Positions 36,005 to 44,460 of a stretch of DNA of 64,000 nucleotides are shown piece after piece. Both the position numbers and the translations under genes were made by a program. Numbering within the stretch: position 1 is the stretch's first letter; every line of letters starts with the position of its first letter. Where the stretch lies: the IMG/VR virus record IMGVR_UViG_3300008954_000034, positions 1 through 64,000 of that record; one strand, given 5' to 3'. The notes below the pieces were generated by a model. It saw only the letters and a program-made list of their open reading frames with translations. It had not been told where the DNA came from and made no database searches. The DNA is from a virus.

Positions 36005-38128
36005 TCAGTCGAAGAATTCTGGGCTGTCCAGTGAGCAGTCGTCTGGCTGGCTGCCTCTGAACGTTGATTCCCGAGCCCTCAGGCCCCGATTTGCCTGTTC
36101 CTTGTTGGCCCGGCTGACCATACGCGACTGTCGCCTGTGCTCGCCATCAGTTGCTCGAGCTCCGCTGTAGTTCGGCGCGTTGTCAACCATGTTCTTCGCA
36201 TTCTTGAAAGTAGTCTCGTCCATCTCGACTAGTGCCTTGAGCTCGGCAGCTTTCTTGCTCGGATGAATTAGACCTTTACGTAGCTGAGTGGCAACAACCT
36301 TCTCAGCTTCAAGTTTTCTCAGTTTCGAGTCCTTGACCTTACCTTCCTTCTCAAGGTCGCTCACCTTGGAGGAAAGCCCGGCCAGCTTGCGCTTGGACTC
36401 AGTGGTACCGGCTTTGCCGCGTTTCTTCGGTGCGGCGGTCCCGTTGCCGTTCTGACGTGACTGATGGAGACGACCGAGACGACGAAGTCGAGCTGCGCGT
36501 GACTTCTTTTCGTCATCGTCATCTTCCTTCTTGCCGTCGTCCTTCTTGGCATCCTCGTCATCTGCTGCCTTACGCTTCTGCGGTGTTGGCAGCTTTCCAT
36601 TGGTCGCTGACTTGGATGCTTCCCGGGTTGGGCGGGTGCCGTAGATTGCGTATACACCGTCGCCGTCAAACACACGGAATCCAGCTTCTTCCAGTTTGGC
36701 AGTGATGCCATTGACGATGTCGTTGGAAACCTCTCCACGTTTTTCATCGTCGTACTCACCCCACTGCGCCAGCACCCCAGTGACGTCAATGCCGTACGAC
36801 GCAGCTTCCGCCATGATCACAGATGTGAACTCTGGGGTATCGTGAAGCGATGACATCAGGTACGTGGTCGGTTCCGCACCCTCAGGTGGCATACCTGAAT
36901 CGTCCCATTCCCAGTCCGCAGTTGCGATCTTCGGTTTCGGATGGCGAACTGCGCTCACGCGACGTTCCTTCTTCAACCCCATCACCGGATTATCGTTGAC
37001 GTCGTCCGTGCCCTTCTGGAGCTTCGCTTCATCGTCAGCGGCGTGCGGGGGATCAGACTTACCAAGATCGGAACCGTCGGCCTTGCCTTCTTGCGCGTTC
37101 GTGGGCTCGGCGTCCTTGTTCTTACCACCTAGGTCGCCCTCTTGACCAGCGTCCGGCTTGGCGTCTGTGTTTCCACCACCAAGTGGGCCGTCCTGAGTGT
37201 CTTCCGGCTTGTCAGCGGCCTGCCGCTTACGCAACTTCAGCGGCTTTTTCGATGCCTTCTTGCCGTCATCGTCATCATCGTCATCATCGTCATCATCATC
37301 AGACGCGGCTGTAGTTTCATCCCAGTCATCGTCGTCGGTGAAGTTGAAGTCATCGTCGCTGCGCGTTTCATCTGCGGCTTTCTTAGACGCGGTCAGTGCA
37401 TTCTTAATGTCGTCGTCGGTAAGCCCAGCGCCATGCATTCCTGTGCTCCAAATCCAGATGAGTGATGGGTCGTTGTCATCGTATTCAACCCAGCCACCCT
37501 TGACACCAATCTCACGAAGTCGCTTCTTGATCTCCGACTTCGACGTCAGAGTCGTGTTGTACCCGTTGGCACTTGCCATTCTACGGACCTTCATCTTGCT
37601 GCTCCTCGACGTGGCATGGCCTCCATCGGCCTGCGCAGTGAATGGAAGAGAATTTTCACTAATATCCGATATATCGATGCCAAGCTGAGAAGCGGCTTCC
37701 TGCCTCGCTTCGTCGTATGTATAACCTTGGCCCATCAGTTCTGTTATCTTGTTAATGACTTCGGCAGCGTCCGCGCTGGTCTTCCTCCCATTGGCGGCGT
37801 CAGCGTCAATCACATCTTCATCAATATCATCGTCTTCGCTTGCCCCATCTGGGGTTGGACCACCTGTATCTTCTGAGTCCTCGCGGAATTCATCGATGGC
37901 GTTTTCAACGTCTGGTGGGGCTTCGCCAATGGTCGGGAGCTTTTCAATCCCTGTGCGAAGAATGGACTCACCAAGAGACGCTACCTTGTGCCGGTTAGCA
38001 GCGGAGGTGTCTTTGGCGTCGATGGAGGAGTCGATGGCGGTAACGTGGTCACGGAGCTTATTGGCAACGGATGCCTTCCGTGGTCCCTTCACCAACTTGT
38101 CTGCAACTAAGTCAAAAACGTCCTGCAT
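36005..38128 (-). CDS. Prohead scaffold/core protein candidate
   Basis: It has 707 residues, with AGGAG eight bases before the ATG. The first 90 residues are helical. A run of eleven Asp lies at about 278-288, and the protein alternates acidic and basic stretches. Basic-Ala segments recur (KRQAA near 303, KRKAA near 521, ASKKAA near 251), similar to those in the 2093- and 788-residue proteins. Residues 425-500 look like the small alpha/beta domain of those proteins. The last 200 residues are a long charged helix. The position just before decoration and capsid genes fits a scaffold or internal core protein cut during maturation; this is inferred. Confidence 0.6.
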   Translation of the reverse strand: MQDVFDLVADKLVKGPRKASVANKLRDHVTAIDSSIDAKDTSAANRHKVASLGESILRTGIEKLPTIGEAPPDVENAIDEFREDSEDTGGPTPDGASEDDDIDEDVIDADAANGRKTSADAAEVINKITELMGQGYTYDEARQEAASQLGIDISDISENSLPFTAQADGGHATSRSSKMKVRRMASANGYNTTLTSKSEIKKRLREIGVKGGWVEYDDNDPSLIWIWSTGMHGAGLTDDDIKNALTASKKAADETRSDDDFNFTDDDDWDETTAASDDDDDDDDDDDDGKKASKKPLKLRKRQAADKPEDTQDGPLGGGNTDAKPDAGQEGDLGGKNKDAEPTNAQEGKADGSDLGKSDPPHAADDEAKLQKGTDDVNDNPVMGLKKERRVSAVRHPKPKIATADWEWDDSGMPPEGAEPTTYLMSSLHDTPEFTSVIMAEAASYGIDVTGVLAQWGEYDDEKRGEVSNDIVNGITAKLEEAGFRVFDGDGVYAIYGTRPTREASKSATNGKLPTPQKRKAADDEDAKKDDGKKEDDDDEKKSRAARLRRLGRLHQSRQNGNGTAAPKKRGKAGTTESKRKLAGLSSKVSDLEKEGKVKDSKLRKLEAEKVVATQLRKGLIHPSKKAAELKALVEMDETTFKNAKNMVDNAPNYSGARATDGEHRRQSRMVSRANKEQANRGLRARESTFRGSQPDDCSLDSPEFFD

Positions 38129-38160
38129 GAGAACAGCTCCTCTCTGTGGTCCTCTAACTC

Positions 38161-38168
38161 AATGATAG
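38161..38168 (-). promoter_or_regulatory. CTATCATT late-promoter candidate upstream of scaffold
   Basis: The minus strand reads AATCCTATCATTGAGT, 33 bases before the scaffold start codon, with no -35 box at the usual spacing. Confidence 0.6.
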
Positions 38169-38245
38169 GATTGAGCTACGGTCATGAGGACTCAGATGAA
38201 GAGCTGCATCTTACTTCAAGTGGAGATGTAGTTATTGAATATCTC

Positions 38246-38497
38246 TTACTCTACAAGTACAACCATAAGGTCGCGTTCGTTGAAGTCGGACTTCAACAAC
38301 TCCAAGAACTGCGGATCGGATGGGTCATCAATATGTGCCGTGGCAACAAAGCCAGACGTCCCACGCCGGTTGTACAGAATATCGTACCCGTCACTTGAAT
38401 GGAACCTGACCACGTAGTCGGGTTCTATCCCATCAATCGTAATCGAGTCAGCGGTCCGGTCATCCTCGGACTTGAGTACTGCACATACCCTCTGCAT
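38246..38497 (-). CDS. Small unknown protein
   Basis: About 83 residues from ATG at 38497, with GAGG five bases upstream; it overlaps the previous gene by 38 bases in another frame. It has an alternating beta pattern (YVVRFHSSDGYDILYNRRG) and an acidic C-terminal helix. Not recognised. Confidence 0.5.
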   Translation of the reverse strand: MQRVCAVLKSEDDRTADSITIDGIEPDYVVRFHSSDGYDILYNRRGTSGFVATAHIDDPSDPQFLELLKSDFNERDLMVVLVE

Positions 38498-38756
38498 AGG
38501 CCCCTCGTTGCTGCGTAGTGAATAGTTGGTCTGTGACCACCTTAACATCATCTTCCTGAAACGGCTGAGGGTACACTCCCTCACCGTCAAATTGAATCCA
38601 TAGTAAAGTCACTGACCTCTTTCGAATCCGAATCTTCTTTGAGTCCACAACAAAGCCCTCGGCCCCGTTTCGAACTTCGAAGCTCACCCCACTATCAGTC
38701 ACCGATCTTCGGTTACCGACCCGGGATTGAAATTGTACTCGGTCTCCGTCAGCCAT
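38460..38756 (-). CDS. Small unknown beta-rich protein
   Basis: It has 98 residues; the ATG overlaps the previous stop as TAATG. Hydrophobic and charged residues alternate (GDRVQFQSRVG, VTLLWIQFDGEGVYPQPF), suggesting a small barrel. It may be cotranscribed from the promoter at 39578. No family is recognised. Confidence 0.55.
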   Translation of the reverse strand: MADGDRVQFQSRVGNRRSVTDSGVSFEVRNGAEGFVVDSKKIRIRKRSVTLLWIQFDGEGVYPQPFQEDDVKVVTDQLFTTQQRGAYAEGMCSTQVRG

Positions 38757-39544
38757 TATATGAGATCTCGGCGTTTAAGTGCCTCGTTGACCTTCCTACC
38801 AATGTACTCTTTCATCTTCTGTTCCCAACACTCCTTGAGGCTGGCTGGCCCGGGGAAGGCGTAGGGCGTAGGCTTTGCGTCACACCAGTAACGCCACGCA
38901 GTGCGTCGGCGCTCGCTGTCGGACGGTTCGCGGTGCTGCATCCCGTGAGCTTCATGAGTCGGGTCGTTACGAATACGCCAGTACTCGTCCTTGATATCGG
39001 TGTAAGCCTTCTGCTGCGCAGCGTTCGGTATCGGATGGTCCTTCCGCCACTTGTTCTCCAGTCGACTCCAAGCCCGGACAGCCACCAACGCGGTCTCCAT
39101 CGGCCACCCCTTCTCATCCATCACACGCTGGACCCGCTTTACCTCCTGTGGGTTAACGTACGCACGCTTGGCCAGCGTCCAACGATCTTGATCTTCTGGG
39201 GCAAGGGCGAGGGAATGGTTCTCGTAACATTCACAACCAACAACCATCAGTATGTTGCATTTGTCATGCTGAATGTAGTAGTGGTTTTTAATACGTGCGC
39301 CGCAGAGCTGGCATGCTTCTTCACCAATCCCAAATCGGGTGCTTACGGGCTTGTACCCCTTGGGAATCTTCCAGCAGATGGTTGGAGGATCACCTACACT
39401 CATATAGAAGCTGCATGGTGTCCATTCCGATGAGGACGTGTTGAGCTCGGAGAAAGTATCGCCCTGTCGACGTTGATACGCCGATCCCTGCTTCTTCTTA
39501 ACGCCCGGTATTGTTAGCTGTTGTCCTGTGTCTATCAATTCCAT
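38756..39544 (-). CDS. Unknown protein with zinc-finger-like CxxC
   Basis: It has 262 residues; GAGG lies nine bases before the ATG, and a good -35/-10 promoter ends about 35 bases upstream. CQLCGARI at about 78-85, with a later CEC at about 103-105, suggests metal binding. The C-terminal half is helical and basic, rich in Trp and Arg. It sits between head genes but does not look like a capsid protein. A regulator or nucleic-acid-binding role is possible. Confidence 0.55.
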   Translation of the reverse strand: MELIDTGQQLTIPGVKKKQGSAYQRRQGDTFSELNTSSSEWTPCSFYMSVGDPPTICWKIPKGYKPVSTRFGIGEEACQLCGARIKNHYYIQHDKCNILMVVGCECYENHSLALAPEDQDRWTLAKRAYVNPQEVKRVQRVMDEKGWPMETALVAVRAWSRLENKWRKDHPIPNAAQQKAYTDIKDEYWRIRNDPTHEAHGMQHREPSDSERRRTAWRYWCDAKPTPYAFPGPASLKECWEQKMKEYIGRKVNEALKRRDLI

Positions 39545-39577
39545 CTCACCAATCCTCGTCTAACTACGCACAGGTAC

Positions 39578-39606
39578 ATGATAACAATAACTTATACAGG
39601 AGTCAA
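39578..39606 (-). promoter_or_regulatory. Sigma-70-type promoter TTGACT-N17-TATCAT
   Basis: On the minus strand -35 TTGACT and -10 TATCAT are exactly 17 bases apart, followed by GTACCTGTGC. The same downstream bases follow other TATCAT boxes at 60.5, 62.8 and 63.3 kb. The -35 box overlaps the stop codon of the upstream gene. Confidence 0.8.
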
Positions 39607-39869
39607 GACTTATCCGAGTCCGGGGGTTCTCTCCACCTCTTCCCGGTTCGGTAGTCTCGCCCCACCTCTTCCTCGGCGATCATTCGAATCTTTCCGTGCG
39701 GATAAACCATAGTTGACGACCGGTTTACCCGTTGGATATGATTAATAACCTGTTGAATGTGGGCTTCATGACGTTCAGCTGGGTGTCGGCCTTCACACAC
39801 CTTTCGATGGGATACGGTACCAAACCCGTGAGTTTGCATCCCGCAAAATAGGCACTTGAACGCTGTCAT
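39603..39869 (-). CDS. Small zinc-finger protein
   Basis: About 88 residues from ATG at 39869, with GGAG six bases before it; an in-frame start at 39902 is less likely. CLFCGMQTHGFGTVSHRKVC at the N-terminus gives a C2HC-type finger followed by further His residues (HPAERHEAH). The C-terminus is basic. It may bind nucleic acid. The gene ends inside a promoter. Confidence 0.55.
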   Translation of the reverse strand: MTAFKCLFCGMQTHGFGTVSHRKVCEGRHPAERHEAHIQQVINHIQRVNRSSTMVYPHGKIRMIAEEEVGRDYRTGKRWREPPDSDKS

Positions 39870-39908
39870 CTCCCTCTCCAATCTGCTCCGGTAATACAAC
39901 ATCTACAG

Positions 39909-40058
39909 CTACTCAAACTGTACGACGGTCTCTTTTGGTTGGACGTAGGATGTGTGCGTAACCTCTGCGGATGTTGCACACTGTACAATAACAAAGATAC
40001 CGACTGCGACTACGAGTACCAAGAACCCCTTACCACCATTCGACCAGTGGATCTTCAT
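39909..40058 (-). CDS. Small single-span membrane protein
   Basis: It has 49 residues; GGAG lies six bases before the ATG at 40058. A hydrophobic segment (FLVLVVAVGIFVIVQC) at residues 11-26 follows a basic N-terminus. It lies just after the protease candidate. The function is unknown. Confidence 0.6.
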   Translation of the reverse strand: MKIHWSNGGKGFLVLVVAVGIFVIVQCATSAEVTHTSYVQPKETVVQFE

Positions 40059-40068
40059 GTTGATCTCC

Positions 40069-40998
40069 TCAGATCGACTCGAGTATACGAACAAACTCGG
40101 CCTTGTCCTTCTTGGACGTTATGCTCGAGTGAATTGCCCGGAGTGTTGACGCAAGACGTCTGGAGTCCTGACGTCCAATGCGGCTGGCCACTACCTGAAG
40201 AATCTTAGCACTGACATCCGCACCCTGCGACCCGGGATAGCCATTCCACTCTTCGGGCATAATGAGACTGTCCTCAAAGAAGGCCAAGCCAAAGCAACGC
40301 TCAAAGGACCGTACCTTTCCACCAGACACCGGGTGATCAAACTCGACGCCCTTGTTAATGCCGAACGCACCGATGTGCTCGCAGTACGGGGTTACGTCTG
40401 GGTCAGTTGTCTGGTGACCGCACACGTTACATTCAGAGAACTGGATCATCGTCCCCATTGACGTGTCGGTAATCCCACCGTCAAGGATGGCTTCGACGGC
40501 GTTTGGATAAAGACCGTCCAGCGCTTCCTTCTCAATGGCCCATACATTTTCGACCCAGTTACCAACAACCTGATCTCCTTCATCGAGACTGGTAAGCCCC
40601 GTGAACGGTGTCAGCACTGGTGACTCGGACCCTTTCTTGGAGGCCAGTTCTCGAGCAGCCTTTGAAATCACAGCTGATGGAATGTAGGCAGAGTCTACAA
40701 CCATCCCAATATCCAAACTTGGGTCGTGGTCGATGTCAATCATCTGCCCGGGGAAGGTACTGTGAGAACGTAGGAGTTCCACACCCGGGAAACCGTCAAA
40801 GTTCTGGTTCGGTCCCCACAGCTCTTCGGCACTGATCGATCTGTTTCTGACGTACAAGTACTGGTCAGGGTTCAGCTTAATCCCGCGAGACGACGCGAGA
40901 CGTTTCTGTACCGACTCTGTTGTGCGACCGGCGAGAACAATCTTCTCGGGGTTCCGCGCAACCTGAACCATCTTTGATACGCCGTGCTTAACAAACAT
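40069..40998 (-). CDS. Prohead protease candidate
   Basis: It has 309 residues, with GAGGAG eight bases before the ATG. IDIDHDPS at about 89-96 can supply a catalytic His, and ITDTSMGTM at about 177-185 a catalytic Ser, followed by a zinc-like cluster CNVCGH ... YCEHIGAFG. The order His then SMG Ser plus Cys cluster recurs in maturation proteases of large phages, as I remember them. The gene lies upstream of scaffold, decoration and capsid genes. It would cut scaffold and possibly the basic-Ala sites. A structural core protein is the alternative. Confidence 0.55.
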   Translation of the reverse strand: MFVKHGVSKMVQVARNPEKIVLAGRTTESVQKRLASSRGIKLNPDQYLYVRNRSISAEELWGPNQNFDGFPGVELLRSHSTFPGQMIDIDHDPSLDIGMVVDSAYIPSAVISKAARELASKKGSESPVLTPFTGLTSLDEGDQVVGNWVENVWAIEKEALDGLYPNAVEAILDGGITDTSMGTMIQFSECNVCGHQTTDPDVTPYCEHIGAFGINKGVEFDHPVSGGKVRSFERCFGLAFFEDSLIMPEEWNGYPGSQGADVSAKILQVVASRIGRQDSRRLASTLRAIHSSITSKKDKAEFVRILESI

Positions 40999-41022
40999 GA
41001 GTTAATCTCCTCGTAGTCATGG

Positions 41023-41030
41023 AATGATAG
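41023..41030 (-). promoter_or_regulatory. CTATCATT late-promoter candidate upstream of protease
   Basis: The minus strand reads GATCCTATCATTCCAT, 25 bases before the protease start codon, with no usual -35 box. Five bases before the core match the scaffold site (ATCC). Confidence 0.6.
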
Positions 41031-41032
41031 GA

Positions 41033-41713
41033 TCACCCCACCCTACGGTAGACCGATACAATCCAATCGATTTGAACTGTCGGAATCACCGATGGAGCCC
41101 GGGAAATATCACGAGCAAGCTCAAAGTTTCCAACTTCAGACATGAGATCGAGAAGTAAATCCCCGGACCCATTAGCATCTTCAATACGAAGACCGTCTTC
41201 AGTCACGACGAAGTTCCATTGATGCAGACCATTGTATTCAACTCGCTTACCCTCGTTCTCGTGGTGAATTAGAACAAGGTATCCGCAACTACACACCCGG
41301 GAAGCACACGCCTTAATCGCAGCGGGGGCGTCCTCAGCGTGGTCCAGTGCGTTACGTGAGTGAACAATGTGGTAGTTATCAAACGGAAGTTGTGCGGTGA
41401 GAAGATCTTCGGCACGAAGTGGTAGCATTGCTATACGACTCGGAATGTCATGGCGAGCCAGTAATTGTTGGTACTTTTCAGCCAGTGGGTCGATACCAAC
41501 AACAGCGACAGGTTCGTTCTTGTGCCGGTTGGGGACAATTGAAATAGGACCACACCCAACATCCAAAATACGAGCCTGATGGATACAATCTTCCCGAATA
41601 CCAAGTGAAGCGGTGAGTAACTTATCCATCCGAAAATATGTAGACAGATCACGGCCCGAGGTCATACGCATCTCGTAGTCAACCTTGGCCCAGTCACGGC
41701 GACCAACCCGCAT
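41033..41713 (-). CDS. Class I SAM-dependent methyltransferase
   Basis: 226 residues from the ATG at 41713. Motif I is ILDVGCGP at about 49-56; motif II region is VVGIDPLAEKY; LRAEDLL and HIVHSRNALDHAED are the later motifs of type-11 methyltransferases. The target is unknown. Upstream of the ATG the frame stays open and encodes LAFWDEWM, a pattern typical of the true N-terminus of such enzymes, so the protein may begin earlier, perhaps at an ATT codon near 41740. It follows the RNase H gene. Confidence 0.8.
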   Translation of the reverse strand: MRVGRRDWAKVDYEMRMTSGRDLSTYFRMDKLLTASLGIREDCIHQARILDVGCGPISIVPNRHKNEPVAVVGIDPLAEKYQQLLARHDIPSRIAMLPLRAEDLLTAQLPFDNYHIVHSRNALDHAEDAPAAIKACASRVCSCGYLVLIHHENEGKRVEYNGLHQWNFVVTEDGLRIEDANGSGDLLLDLMSEVGNFELARDISRAPSVIPTVQIDWIVSVYRRVG

Positions 41714-41753
41714 CCATTCATCCCAGAACGCGAGCTCGTCTGCAATTAGTTCT

Positions 41754-42272
41754 TCACTCCACTTCGTCTAGTGTCTCCCTTGGGAACTTAAATCTGGCAT
41801 CCTTCTTGGCCTGCACCGCCGCCTTGTCCGCCATTTCATTACCGGTTATACCTCGGTGGCCACGGACATGAGTCCACCTCACGTCTGGACCATCTAAGTC
41901 AAACAGCTCATGCCAGAGATCGAGATTCTTTACATCCTCGTCGGAGGTTGTTTTCCACCCACACTCCTTCCAGACATAAATCCAGTCCGTAATGCCAAGC
42001 ACAACGTACTTACTGTCTGAGATGACTTCAATGACCCCGGAGGACACCAGAGACCGTGCTTTGCGAAGACCTTCAATGGCTGCTGTCATCTCAGCCGTTT
42101 GATTCGTGGCCGGGTACATCGGTCCGGATAAAACTTGTGGAGCTTTCTGGGGCTGAAAAACTACGGCACCCCACCCCCCGTACCCAACTTTGTCATTTGC
42201 CCCGTCAACATAAACTCGAATGCACGGCTTCCCTTTGAGTCTTTTTCTGGGGCCGAGCTTACGTAGTAGCAT
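41754..42272 (-). CDS. rnhA: Ribonuclease HI
   Basis: 172 residues from ATG at 42272, overlapping the previous gene by 14 bases. The active-site set is present: Asp in YVDGAND, Glu in QTAEMTAAIEGL, Asp in VISDSKYV and Asp in GNEMADKAA, with the WTHVRGHRG segment before the last. It removes RNA from RNA-DNA hybrids, for example primers during phage replication. Length and motif spacing match bacterial RNase HI. Confidence 0.92.
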   Translation of the reverse strand: MLLRKLGPRKRLKGKPCIRVYVDGANDKVGYGGWGAVVFQPQKAPQVLSGPMYPATNQTAEMTAAIEGLRKARSLVSSGVIEVISDSKYVVLGITDWIYVWKECGWKTTSDEDVKNLDLWHELFDLDGPDVRWTHVRGHRGITGNEMADKAAVQAKKDARFKFPRETLDEVE

Positions 42273-42603
42273 CAGGCAGTTCCGGAACGTCAAGGTTAAC
42301 CAACGCAGCTCGAAGTGCCGACGCCAGCTTAACATCATCAGCTGATGACTCCAGAAACCCGCTTACATCTAGTGGGTCGACGACGACGATCTCCACATGG
42401 ACACCGTCAAGTTTACCGTCGTTCACTACAATGGCGTCGTTATCATCCGTAACCGGACTGATGATCACGTCGCCACCACACTCGTTCACAAGCCGCTCAA
42501 AGAGTTCGTGCCACTTCCCACGATGCACCCCAGCCGTTCGATTTAACACCAACAACGATTCATGATACCGTTGTGAACTGAAATACTCCTCGCGCTCCGT
42601 CAT
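42259..42603 (-). CDS. Unknown 114-residue protein
   Basis: ATG at 42603 has GGAGG five bases upstream. The N-terminal 45 residues are helical; the middle has DVIISPVTDDNDAIVVNDG and a VHVEIVVVDP strand; the end is helical and acidic. It is cotranscribed with RNase H. No family is recognised. Confidence 0.55.
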   Translation of the reverse strand: MTEREEYFSSQRYHESLLVLNRTAGVHRGKWHELFERLVNECGGDVIISPVTDDNDAIVVNDGKLDGVHVEIVVVDPLDVSGFLESSADDVKLASALRAALVNLDVPELPDATT

Positions 42604-42643
42604 CAACTCCTCCGTTTACGGATTTTAGAATAAGGTGAGTAAG

Positions 42644-43060
42644 TCACCCTCGCAACTTCCGCTGCTGGATGATATCCTCTTCGGTTGGAAAGTTAATCTC
42701 CTTCCGCTCTTCGGCGGTCAGATACCGAGCACCGAGCCAGCGGCACACATAGTCAACAATACTCGTGGCTATCGGAATCTCGCCTTGATTGTCGGTCATT
42801 CCCTGTGGTTCAAATCGAGAGAACAGCCCCTTTGAAATAATCGCCTTGAGTGGAACACCATACTGCAAAGATATGGAAAGCACAGTCGCCCACGAGTCAT
42901 AAGCACCTGACAGCGCGGTCCCCTCCTTGTCAATGTGAATGAATACCTCACCGAGACTACCGTCTTCATAAAGACCAGCAACGATAGACCCGGCAACACC
43001 ACCAATATTAAACTCGTGCTTTACAGATTCACGAGTATCCGGTAAGCGACGCCGGTTCAT
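42644..43060 (-). CDS. Stand-alone TSCPD-domain protein (ribonucleotide reductase tail-like)
   Basis: 138 residues; GGAGG lies seven bases before the ATG, which overlaps the hydrolase stop as ATGA. It matches the TSCPD domain found at the C-terminus of class II reductases: FNIGGVAGSIVAGLYEDGSL, IDKEGTALSGAYDSWA, QYGVPLKAIISKGLFSRFEP and SIVDYVCRWLGARYL. The reductase in this window has the parallel segments GIPLQTFVDRFTGMRFEP and SIIDYIFKWLYL. No catalytic reductase core is present. It could be a split-off partner or a regulator; function is unproven. Confidence 0.75.
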   Translation of the reverse strand: MNRRRLPDTRESVKHEFNIGGVAGSIVAGLYEDGSLGEVFIHIDKEGTALSGAYDSWATVLSISLQYGVPLKAIISKGLFSRFEPQGMTDNQGEIPIATSIVDYVCRWLGARYLTAEERKEINFPTEEDIIQQRKLRG

Positions 43061-43854
43061 GCAACTTCCTCCCAACCGTAAGACATCACAAAGTCAAGCC
43101 GGTCGGTTCCCCGCTGACGTCGGCGAACGTCAGTGCCCTCACGAGAGCCCGCTGCATTCGTATTACCTTCGATAGTGGTAACAACACCAGACTCAATGAA
43201 TTCTTCCACGAATCCAATATGAGTCCAGTCTTCACCACTACGATGAACCATAAACAATGACCCCGAAACCTGCTCAGGGATCTGAGGAAGATCGGCAAAC
43301 GCACCTCGAGTCTTTGCCCATTTTGCAATTTCGTCAACCGACCACCCGGGAAGATCCCACAGTGAGTTACCAAACTTCCGCGTTCCGGTAAGATTGTACA
43401 GAGCTTGGCGAGTACAGAAAGTCACAAACCCAGCACACCATGGAAAGTCCTTACCTGTATGTCCATCCATGTAAAGCGCCACCCACGGACCAGTGTTGTT
43501 GGTAAGCTCATGGGCTTTGTTTGCCAGATGCTGTCGTGCGTATTGAAGAGCAAGAGCTGGAATGGAACGGGAGTGGTGGGTCTCAACCCAGTTTGCTACA
43601 GCTTCTTCATCCTTGAGAATAGGCTGAAGTGCGTTGTACATCGGGTGGCGGAGTGCTGCCCACGTGATCTCGTCACAGATGTCGTACCCGGTGATTTTGA
43701 GCAGTGCCGCCTGCGTCGCTGGACCGAAGTCCTCGTCAATTTCAACCCACAGGTCGCGTAGACACAACCATTCCTGCATCAGCTTAACGTCGCTGCCGCT
43801 GGCTCCACGGTATAAATTCGGGGGACTTTTCAGTTCTATCATGGAGTCGTACAT
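43057..43854 (-). CDS. Cell-wall hydrolase with peptidoglycan-binding and CHAP domains
   Basis: 265 residues, with AGGAGG six bases before the ATG. Residues 12-65 match the PG_binding_1 pattern (RGASGSDVKLMQEWLC, DEDFGPATQAAL). A CHAP domain follows: catalytic Cys in DFPWCAGFVTFCTRQA, His in DWTHIGFVEEF, and EGNTNAAGS after it. CHAP enzymes cut peptide bridges in peptidoglycan. With the membrane protein just downstream it is the best endolysin candidate. No signal peptide is seen, so it would need a holin. Confidence 0.8.
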   Translation of the reverse strand: MYDSMIELKSPPNLYRGASGSDVKLMQEWLCLRDLWVEIDEDFGPATQAALLKITGYDICDEITWAALRHPMYNALQPILKDEEAVANWVETHHSRSIPALALQYARQHLANKAHELTNNTGPWVALYMDGHTGKDFPWCAGFVTFCTRQALYNLTGTRKFGNSLWDLPGWSVDEIAKWAKTRGAFADLPQIPEQVSGSLFMVHRSGEDWTHIGFVEEFIESGVVTTIEGNTNAAGSREGTDVRRRQRGTDRLDFVMSYGWEEVA

Positions 43855-44222
43855 CAACCGACCTCCTTCTGTGCCTTCTTGGCCTTGCTTTCTTGTATGG
43901 TCATAAAGCTCTGGTAAACATCAGCCCACGCTTTTGACCCACCACTACAGAATAACCCAGTGATAGTCTTCCCAATCAGAGTCGACTCACTTGCGTACAT
44001 CATTGCAAAGATGTCAAACCCTGTAAGAATTGAGAAAGCTACACACGTACCCATTGTCGTGTACAAGCGAAGGTCGTCAAATCTGACGACCTTCCTGATA
44101 GACTTCCACAGTGAAGTAACATAAATCGCGGTCAGAGTCCGCTCAATAATCAATGTCACAACAACTGCAACAAGTAATGGTTTGAATGGATCAGCACTGG
44201 TACCTGACATGTCGGGGAACAC
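43854..44222 (-). CDS. Holin-like membrane protein
   Basis: 122 residues from GTG at 44222, which has GAGG seven bases upstream; an in-frame TTG at 44258 has no good site. Hydrophobic segments at about 15-35 (LLVAVVVTLIIERTLTAIYV) and 57-80 (MGTCVAFSILTGFDIFAMMY) suggest two spans; the C-terminus is charged (SKAKKAQKE). It touches the CHAP hydrolase gene. Holin function is inferred from size and neighbour. Confidence 0.55.
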   Translation of the reverse strand: MFPDMSGTSADPFKPLLVAVVVTLIIERTLTAIYVTSLWKSIRKVVRFDDLRLYTTMGTCVAFSILTGFDIFAMMYASESTLIGKTITGLFCSGGSKAWADVYQSFMTIQESKAKKAQKEVG

Positions 44223-44238
44223 TGAACCACCTCGATTC

Positions 44239-44460
44239 TTAAGCAGGCTGCCCAACAAGCATGAAGCTACGATGAGCTACCCTACGCTGCCGATCCTGTG
44301 TTTCCAAGATCTTCTGTTCAAGATCCCGGGCATTTGCAGCCTGTACGTGGTCGCCGTTAACTATGGAGTAAACACATCCGGTACCCATGTACATTGGGAA
44401 TCCGAGTACAGTACCAACCCGGAGACCACGCTCAAGTCCGCTGAGAATTCCGTTCTTCAT
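44239..44460 (-). CDS. Small unknown protein of the lysis region
   Basis: 73 residues; GGAGG lies six bases before the ATG at 44460. A weakly hydrophobic segment (VGTVLGFPMYMGTGCVYSIV) is followed by a charged helix (LEQKILETQDRQRR). It may be membrane-associated. Not recognised. Confidence 0.5.
   Translation of the reverse strand: MKNGILSGLERGLRVGTVLGFPMYMGTGCVYSIVNGDHVQAANARDLEQKILETQDRQRRVAHRSFMLVGQPA

Noticed and set aside
38639-39433. 264-residue plus-strand frame
   Set aside because: Opposite two well-supported minus-strand genes and lacking a ribosome site.
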